Origin: Panorpa germanica
Lineage: Eukaryota > Arthropoda > Insecta > Mecoptera > Panorpidae
Reading direction: 5' to 3'
Length of the DNA: 64,000 nt
Assembly (NCBI GenBank): GCA_963678705.1
Contig: OY783205.1
Span: 14,880,001 to 14,944,000 of the forward strand
The position numbers were made by a program, and so were the translations under genes. Below, one piece after another: positions 57,091 to 64,000 of the stretch. A model generated the notes under the pieces. The model ran no database searches and was not told the DNA's origin. It saw only the letters and a list, made by a program, of their open reading frames with translations. Every line of letters starts with the position of its first letter. The first letter of the stretch is position 1.

Positions 57091-57580
57091 TACAAAGTGT
57101 CCTAAAATTCAACGATAAGCGGGCACCAGAGGGTGGGTCTGCTCCCCAGTAAACAATTTGGAGAAGTGTCTATTTTTGTTACGTTTTTATCACTATTTCA
57201 CTTTAATTATAGTTCGCAGCTACTTTATCTGCATTTGTATTCCGACAGGTGGAGTGGTTTCGCCATTTATAGCCGATAAAATATACATTTCATATGTACG
57301 ACGTGAGAAACTGAACTGTAAAGGAACTCTTTCATGACAAAAAAGTCATACGCATCTTCAATATGATGGCGAAGTGATTCTAAAATGTTTACTAATCCAT
57401 GACTGGTAGAGAAAAAAACAACAAAAATTATCTCATTTTTGTTTTGAAATTACAAAAAAAACATTAAAATCTTACGAAAATTGACACCCCTTAAGATGTT
57501 TTTAACTACCATGACAACAATTTTTCAAAAATGAGATTTTTTTTTTCTTGAGTAGTCATGAGCAGATTCAATGTCTGGTT
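57091..57580 (+). repeat. Dispersed repeat (CAGGGTGTCC family), interrupted
   Basis: Matches 41471-41675 (AACGATAAGCGGGCACCAGA; TTAAGATGTTTTTAACTACC). The copy is split after CTGCTC by the MITE at 57145-57394. Its far end carries an inverted echo of the split region (AGTAGTCATGAGCAG against CTGCTCATGACTAC). Confidence 0.65.
57145..57394. mobile_element. Short MITE with CCCAGTAAAC-type ends, nested
   Basis: 250 bp, ends CCCAGTAAACAATTTGGAG and CTAAAATGTTTACTAA, interior as in 54942-55188. It is inserted in the CTGCTC|ATGACT site of the surrounding repeat, as shown by the uninterrupted copy at 41471. Confidence 0.8.
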
Positions 57581-57820
57581 ACACTGTTGCCTACTAAGTT
57601 TATAAAGCAAAATGAACTTTTGTTTCAAATGTGTGACGTCACAACAGGGGGAACGGGGTACGCAATGTGTGTTAAAGCTTGAGAAAGAGTGGGGTATAAA
57701 TCATGAAATTTATGTGACACAATTTATGGATGACATATTAGGACACGTTGTAGATTTGACTAAAAATCAGGTCAGAAAATATGACAGAGGAGAAACAAAG
57801 ATATACGTATAATATGCACT

Positions 57821-57915
57821 TATTTGTTTCAACACAGCGGTGTATTGATAAACATTAAAATAGAAGGTTGCTCTCATGAAAAATTATGATAATGTGAAAC
57901 AACTCCAATACGCTT
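57821..57915 (-). repeat. Solo arm of the long-TIR element
   Basis: AACACAGCGGTGTATTGATAAA and AATGTGAAACAACTCCAATA match, inverted, the left arm of 50892-52096. No partner arm is identified. Confidence 0.5.
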
Positions 57916-57919
57916 TTGC

Positions 57920-58495
57920 GACAATAATGGTTCATAGTCGGCGATGGGACGTAGTCTACATATTTCAACATGTAGATATACATATATGTAGTCTAGCAAT
58001 GTTCAACACACGGCTCCTTCTTAAATAATGAACTATCTATGAATACTCTTTTTATATTTAGAAATTTCAGAATAAGAAATAATGTGGTTCATTTTTATTG
58101 CTCATTATATCAATAAAGTAGCTTGGACATCACTGACGTAGACAGTGGGATTTTCGTCTTTTCTTTTGACCTTGTTTTCAGTGACCTGAAGAAATTGAAA
58201 GCGTTTGTGGTTTGGGGTTTTCTGTGTATTATTAAAAATATACAAAAATTAGATTCCAGACCACTGTGCCGGCAAGATGATTATAAAGACGTTAACAAAA
58301 TATTGGGTTAGTTTAAAAAAAAAAAATTCAGATGTATTTTTTAAAAATCTATTTATGTATGTATTCGTACTTGTAATCATCTTGCCAGAACACTGGTCTG
58401 GAAAATAATTGGCTTATCAGACATTCCATAGTACCCAAAAGCAGTGGGTACACGGGTTAAAGATATTGGTTGTCCGGAGATATGGGCCATGGGTC
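57920..58495. other. Unassigned AT-rich DNA
   Basis: No gene is recognised. Two short words around GGCAAGATGATTATAA (58270) and ATCATCTTGCCAGAACACTG (58376) form an inverted pair about 100 bp apart. Confidence 0.35.
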
Positions 58496-58499
58496 TATT

Positions 58500-59168
58500 A
58501 GGAAATTAGGATGTTAATAAATGTGTATTGGCGTGTCTATTTTATTAAATATCTATGTAAATGTTGACGGAGATATAGTAATTAAAAGTTTGAATTGTAA
58601 TTTTAGCACCAGAAATGGTCGGCCATTTGTATGACGTGAAATGCATTGTATACGTCAGTTATTTGTTGAGTAGGTCAGTGCTGTGGTAATGTTTTGTAGC
58701 TGTCGGTAGTCGAAATAACCAAGTCAACTCAAAGAATAATAATTTTTATTTTATTTATTGATATTTTAAGTTTTATTTTAAAGATAATATTGGAATTTTA
58801 TTGTTCCTTGAAGTAGCTGTAAATAATATTTGATATTTTAATATATAAATACCTATTGCAGAGATTTATGAGTTGTAAGCTTGGTTTAACTGTAAACTTG
58901 TCAGAATTCTGTCAAGAATATATCTCTTTTACGCTCTGTTGTATAAAAGAGATAGCAACATAGCGGTTGTGAGGTCACATGCATTTGGAATGTTGTACAA
59001 CGTTGAATCCCTTTAATAATTAAAGAGACAAAATGACTTTTTTAATTGTTAATATCTCCTAACATATAAGGAGTTATTAAAAATAATTGAACATTTGGAG
59101 TTCTAGTAACCCACTTTATCAATATATAGTACACTTTTATATAAATTAAGACATAGGGCACAAGCACA
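58500..59168 (+). mobile_element. MITE, TGGGCTTGTGTCC family, left end missing
   Basis: Collinear with 29838-30451 from GATGTTAATAAATGTGTATT onward, ending ATAGGGCACAAGCACA. It carries the internal hairpin TATCTCTTTTA...TAAAAGAGATA at about 58921-58954. Confidence 0.75.
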
Positions 59169-59570
59169 TTATTAGAAAATAAATTCAATAAGGACCTAGG
59201 AAGGGATAAGGAATAAGGTTAATCTTAGTAGCCGATTCACCCTAAATGCGAGGACGTCAATTATTTTTTAAATATTGTTATGAAATGGAAATCGTCTATT
59301 CAGTCAATTTTCATGTCCACTGCATCTATAAATAAGTAACAAAATATCCTCTCAGAGCTAGGGGTGAACCCAGAAGTACCATTTAATAAGCGAGTGCTGT
59401 TCATTTGAGCTATTCCGTTCGGTATTTTGTACTTAGTCTTAATTGAAGACATGAACTTATTGACTAGGTTATCTAAACAAAGGAGGTGTTTTGTTTAGCA
59501 TTATTCGGACCACACCAGTGTAACAGCGGTATTACAGCAACACTAGTATATTATTTCGTCCCTTGAAGAT

Positions 59571-59704
59571 TTGTTTAGAATTAGGTTTCATTTATTGTCT
59601 AGAATTGTTATTAATTTTAAGTATGTGTGTTATAAATTTGTTTAGAATTAGGTTTCATTTATTGTCTAGAATTGTTAATTATTTTAAGTATGTGTGTTAT
59701 TAAT
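59571..59704. repeat. 67-bp tandem duplication
   Basis: TTGTTTAGAATTAGGTTTCA starts at 59571 and again at 59638; the two units differ by only a few bases and a small indel. Confidence 0.9.
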
Positions 59705-61112
59705 TTTCCAAAATATCGTATATAAAGCGGATGTATTTGTGGAGTCGATCTCTAATAAAAAGAAAGGCAACAACGGATCATGTTATTAATAAAAGTAATG
59801 ATAATGTAGGAATTATGATTCTGTATATAGGTATGTACTAATAGAATAAAAAATCATGAACTTTGTGTGACATAATTTAAAGGTGACTAGTAACTTCAAA
59901 TTTCTTTGACCTCATAGTAAAAAAGTAAATTTAATTAATACTAGGTACAAATAAATTCGCGTAGGAGCTAAAATAAAGTAATTTCAGAGAGGCTAGTATG
60001 CAATTGTGACTAGATACAATTGATTTCGCGTGAGAGCGAAAAAAGGATTGTATATTGATTATACCAGGCCTTCGTTAGTCACTCTTAGGAACGTATTTTA
60101 ATTTATGTTTAATGTATAGATAAGGAATCAAGTGCAATATTTATGATAAAATACAATAATTAAAATAAAAATGCTGTTGACTTGAACATGTGCATTTGAC
60201 GGAGCTACGAACACTCCATTAGGAATTTAAAAAGGTGGCAAGCCTACTTATCACACATTATAACCTCTAAACACCACAATTTAACCACAATATCAAAGTA
60301 AGTACGAGTATGCCACCTGGTGTGTATCAGCTGTGTCCATAAAATTTTAACTAATAAATTAAAAGCTATTTTAGTTTTCCGGGTTAACGTTTAGAAGACA
60401 AATATTGTACGTATGAGTATAATATCAACGCAGCAACCAGCCTCTAGCAACTCCTTGCATGTTAAATTAAAAGTTTTGAATTTTTAATTAGTTCTACTAA
60501 AAAAAACATATAATCTTTAAAAACAAATATTTAACTTGACTTTGAATTACGATTTCGAATATATTAATGTAATTAAAAACTTGTTTTCTAGAGATTTTAT
60601 TTGTTTATATTAAAAATGGAAGTTGAATTGGATTTTAATAATATTGTTGATTTTCGGCCATTTATAACATAAAAGTGGAACCAATATATTATATTACCTG
60701 TTAAACGCAGTTGCGTGTATTTGACGTTTATCTTATACGAGTATAACCTGTTAGGTGAACGATTTTACCTAATATACAATGTTTTGTGACCTATTTTACT
60801 GGTTTCCGAAAAATAAATCTACCCTTTTTCGCATTAACATATTCATAAAACTTCTTAATAATTTTTAGAAATAAGCTTTAATAGATTAAAGGTGTTATTG
60901 TTAAATAGAAATTAAATAAGAAGTTTTCTATGAAAGAGTTCTTTCACTCCTGAACAGAATAATCTTCTCTTTCACAAACATTTTTTTTAGCTGGGGTCCA
61001 ATTTCTCTGCTAATCCTTTTAGATACATATTAAAGTGACGTTGAAGGTGATTCAAGCGTAAAACTACATTTCAGTATGGATTTTAAAATATTTTTGTTTA
61101 TAGGCTAAAGCC
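59705..61112. other. Unassigned AT-rich DNA
   Basis: Apart from the loose ATACAATTGATTTCGCG repeat near 60015, nothing is recognised. Confidence 0.4.
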
Positions 61113-61565
61113 TCAATCCCACTCATTGTTTTGATATTTAATTTGCTGTTTTTATTTAATATTTTAATCTAGAGTTTAGGTTTTCGGAATAGGCATTCCT
61201 TCTCACATTCATGTAATATAAATTTTTATAGTTCGACAATTGGACAAAATTGAATATGAAATTATTAAAATTGCTGTTTTTAATAACAATTAGTAATAGA
61301 AATTGATTTTATTTCTTTATTTTTGACAAACTGACTTTGAACTTCTTTTAAATATAAATTCTACTGCATTTTGACAAATTGTCACATTTTGGAGGTTATA
61401 AAATAATAGTTTTTTTAATTTAGTATTTTTAATTTAGAAACATTGAACCTTGTAAGGTTCTGCAAAGAAAACTTTAATTAAATGGTACTCGAATTAACAC
61501 GTATAATGCCATATGCTAAACAATTTAAATTAAATACAAAATAAAATTAAAATAGGGAATGGGAT
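61113..61565 (+). mobile_element. AT-rich MITE, TCATTCCCACTCATTG ends
   Basis: About 453 bp; left TCAATCCCACTCATTG, right ATAGGGAATGGGA, imperfect inverted repeats. The interior (AACAATTAGTAATAGAAATTG; ATTTTGACAAATTGTCAC) is shared with four other places in the window. Confidence 0.65.
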
Positions 61566-62103
61566 ATACTTAAGAATAACGTTTGCTATTAAATCCTGAA
61601 TTTTTGACCGTTTAGAATCCAAGATAGTTATTAACACAGTTAGGCTGTGTCCGTCCAATTATTTTCTATTATACACAAAAAAAACTCTTGATAGAATTTT
61701 GGAGAAATTTAGAAAAGTAAAGAAAAATAACGCTTTTCTGTTTTGTATTCGAGATATAATAATTTAAAAAGTCATTTCTTTTTTAATTCCAACACGTTTT
61801 TATGATTATGGTAATACGGCAATGCTGCGCGCAAAATTAACTCGAGTAGTGCTCGAATTTTAAATTATTGTATATATTAATACCATAATATATTTTTAAC
61901 ATTTCATGCATTTTACAATGTAATCAGGTAACCGTAACCGAAAATATTTGATAGTATGTGTGTATTTGTGTGCAGAGGTTTAGAATTTCTAACAATAGTT
62001 AATATTCTGACTATTCTATACCTTGCTGGAATTACCTTAAGTAAAATATTTCAGGAATATATGGTAACATGCATTATTTGTGTTTTTGGATATTGTATAG
62101 AAC

Positions 62104-62161
62104 AGGGGTTCCCAACTATAGCACGCGTTCCGAATTTGGTCAAAAGTTTGAAGATCCCTGA
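62104..62161. repeat. Possible miniature hAT remnant
   Basis: CAGGGGTTCCCAAC at the left and AAGTTTGAAGATCCCTG at the right are partial inverted repeats 58 bp apart. The flanks agree at only six of eight positions. Confidence 0.3.
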
Positions 62162-62588
62162 TATAAAACAATAGTAACGAACTTCTTGGTACGCGAGTGT
62201 CGAAAGTTAACAAACAATATTTTTGATGTTGTTGACTTTCAGTTTCGTGAACTTTTTGAGATTCTAGGAATACTACACAGACCTATTACCGCCTTTCTTA
62301 GACTTCCCTCGCCGCCAAATATAGTGTACTCACACCTACATTTTAACAACCGCAAATAATAGTAATAGGGATAATAAATGATAATTTCAAACATTGTTGT
62401 ATAATTGCAAATTTATAATACTTATCTAACAACTTATCTTAATTTAAAAAAATGTATTTTCTACGAAAACAAATGAAAAAGACGATAACAACCTTATCAT
62501 ATCAGAGAACCATTTAAAGGCCCCGATAATTAACTTTCGTGTTTGTTTTTTATTTAAAATAGAAAAAAAAACGTATCTTACTAAAACT

Positions 62589-63000
62589 TCATTCCCACTC
62601 ACTGTTTCTATTTAATATTGTAATCTAGATTTCATGGTTTTGTTTAAGTATTCCTTTTCACATTTGTGTTTTAATTTAAGTTTAGTTAATTTAGTTGGTG
62701 CGTATGCATCGTTAGTAATAGAAATTTTGACAAAATTGTATGTGAAATAATTATAATTGCTATTTTTAATAACAATTACTAATAGAAATTGTTTTCATTT
62801 CAATATTTTTCAAAAACTGACATTAAACTTCTTTTAAAAGTAATTTCTACTGCATTGGACCTTGTAAGGTTCTAAAAATACTAATACAACTTAAAAATAA
62901 ATTAAAGTAAAAATGGTAGTGCGAATGACTACGCGTATTGCCATATGCTAAACAATTTAAATTAAATACAAAGTAAAATTAAAGCAATGAGTGGGAATGA
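62589..63000 (+). mobile_element. AT-rich MITE, TCATTCCCACTCACTG ends, complete
   Basis: 412 bp with a clear terminal inverted repeat TCATTCCCACTCACTG / CAATGAGTGGGAATGA (15 of 16 positions). It is collinear with 61113-61565. It is non-coding, and its superfamily is not assigned. Confidence 0.8.
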
Positions 63001-64000
63001 TACTCGTACGTTGAGTTGGTCTTCTCAATAAACCTGGGCTCAATGGTGTGGTATTCGGTTTTTGTGTACAAAAACACATGTGTTGATATAAAGTTTGTAC
63101 TTTGAAACGCTTGAAATCCGAACACGAAGAGAAGTATTTTCGACTTAGTGTCGGTAATTAGAACAGATCCGATATATACTTCGATCATGTTCGATGTTCC
63201 ATACACAACACATGCGTTGGCGATTATGACATTAAAACATAACCTACAATGTTCAGTACGAACGTACCAGAACGTTTATTACCCATAATTATTAATTTTG
63301 GCCAAGTATTTATGTTATAGTAAACAAGTAAATATAATAACCTAACTTTTTGTTTTATTTAAATGAATATGTCTAAAGATTTGACGAAAGTTCTAGTGTT
63401 GAATATTTGCAATATTTTAAAAACAGGTGTTAGACGTCAATTCGACCTCAAATAATTGACAAACAGCACGATTAATCGAACACGCAGATAGTGATCATGC
63501 ATAACTAGTTATAAACACCGAAAGTATTAAATGCGCATGGGCCTTCAATAGTATTTATCTACAGTTTTGTTAAAATGTAATTAAATAAATAATAAATAAA
63601 AAAACAGCAAAACGTCCAAAAGATTGTAGCTTCTCCAATCGTGAACTATATGGTACCTTGTTGAGTGGCATGTCAAATATCGAAACAAATAAAAAGATTT
63701 CTTTAATACTTAAGGATCATTTGACACCAAGATCAGTTACATAACGTTAACAGTGTGTGCCTGGACACTGAAGCAAAGTTTGTAAGCAGACCCTTTTAAA
63801 TATTGATTTTTGTAAAGAACAATGGGGTTGTTCACCAATATCTATAAAACTGTACTGCTCTGTAAAACTGCATTATATATTGATGAAATTGACTGTCAGA
63901 AGCACAAGTATACGTAATTTTTTTAGGAGCAATAAAACATCTGGCGAAAGTTTGTCCACAAGAAGGGTTCCGCAATAGTTTCTGTAAAACATATATAAAA
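63001..64000. other. Unassigned DNA
   Basis: A minus-strand open frame of 75 codons straddles the MITE edge (62979-63206) and has no recognisable motif. No gene or repeat is identified to the end of the window. Confidence 0.4.

Larger units (their letters stand above)
56805..57738 (+). mobile_element. PIF-like MITE (GGGGCCATCCATAAATTACG), carrying nested repeats
   Basis: Left end GGGGCCATCCATAAATTACG. A probable right end, TGTGACACAATTTATGGATG, is at 57716-57735. Between them lie a copy of the CAGGGTGTCC repeat (57091-57580) and, inside that, a short CCCAGTAAAC MITE. The right boundary is inferred. Confidence 0.5.

Noticed and set aside
1-64000. CRISPR array, operon or other prokaryotic system
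   Set aside because: The tandem repeats seen are contiguous minisatellites without spacers, and all coding traces are eukaryotic mobile elements.

Overview
The window looks like AT-rich nuclear DNA of an arthropod, most likely an insect. The reasons are the range of insect-type mobile elements (several mariner lineages, Jockey-type LINE ends, RNase H-bearing LINE ends, hAT-like and PIF/Harbinger-like MITEs, one Ty3/gypsy-type LTR element) and one eukaryotic-style tRNA-Phe gene with a Pol III terminator. I recognise no host protein-coding gene on either strand. Apart from the tRNA, everything that can be named is mobile-element or simple-repeat DNA, so this is an intergenic stretch or part of a very large intron.

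Layout. 0-5.8 kb: a small 32-bp minisatellite beside a long AT microsatellite, a 5'-truncated LINE with a 16-bp target-site duplication (3.2-4.9 kb), and a minus-strand mariner relic. 6-9 kb: AT-rich dispersed repeats, a 743-bp MITE copy, tRNA-Phe (minus, 8.5 kb) and a foldback-like repeat. 9-17 kb: a mariner relic, a Jockey 3' end, a PIF/Harbinger-like MITE, an ATCGAT-rich block, a mariner-like transposase head and a cluster of LINE RNase H pieces in opposing orientations. 17-30 kb: a tRNA-like pseudogene, a hAT MITE with a perfect 8-bp duplication, two long copies of a CCCAGTAAAC MITE, a 193-bp TA-flanked MITE, and a PIF-like MITE whose end was split by a mariner. 30-42.8 kb: more hAT MITEs, nested MITEs, three mariner pieces, two Jockey ends and an RNase H LINE end.

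42.86-50.66 kb holds the most striking item: an apparently whole LTR retrotransposon with 748-bp LTRs that look identical, a tRNA-Leu-type primer site and one 1649-codon Gag-Pol frame. Its Gag resembles the BEL/Pao-associated DUF1759 family, while its Pol is Ty3/gypsy type. 50.7-64 kb returns to MITEs, a second deleted mariner and AT-rich filler.

No operon-like cooperation exists here. The biology is the layering of elements: autonomous sources are mostly gone, while short non-autonomous derivatives persist and insert into one another. I found no convincing new cellular system. The best leads are the Gag/Pol pairing and terminal duplication of the LTR element, and the nested insertions whose empty sites can be read off the sequence.
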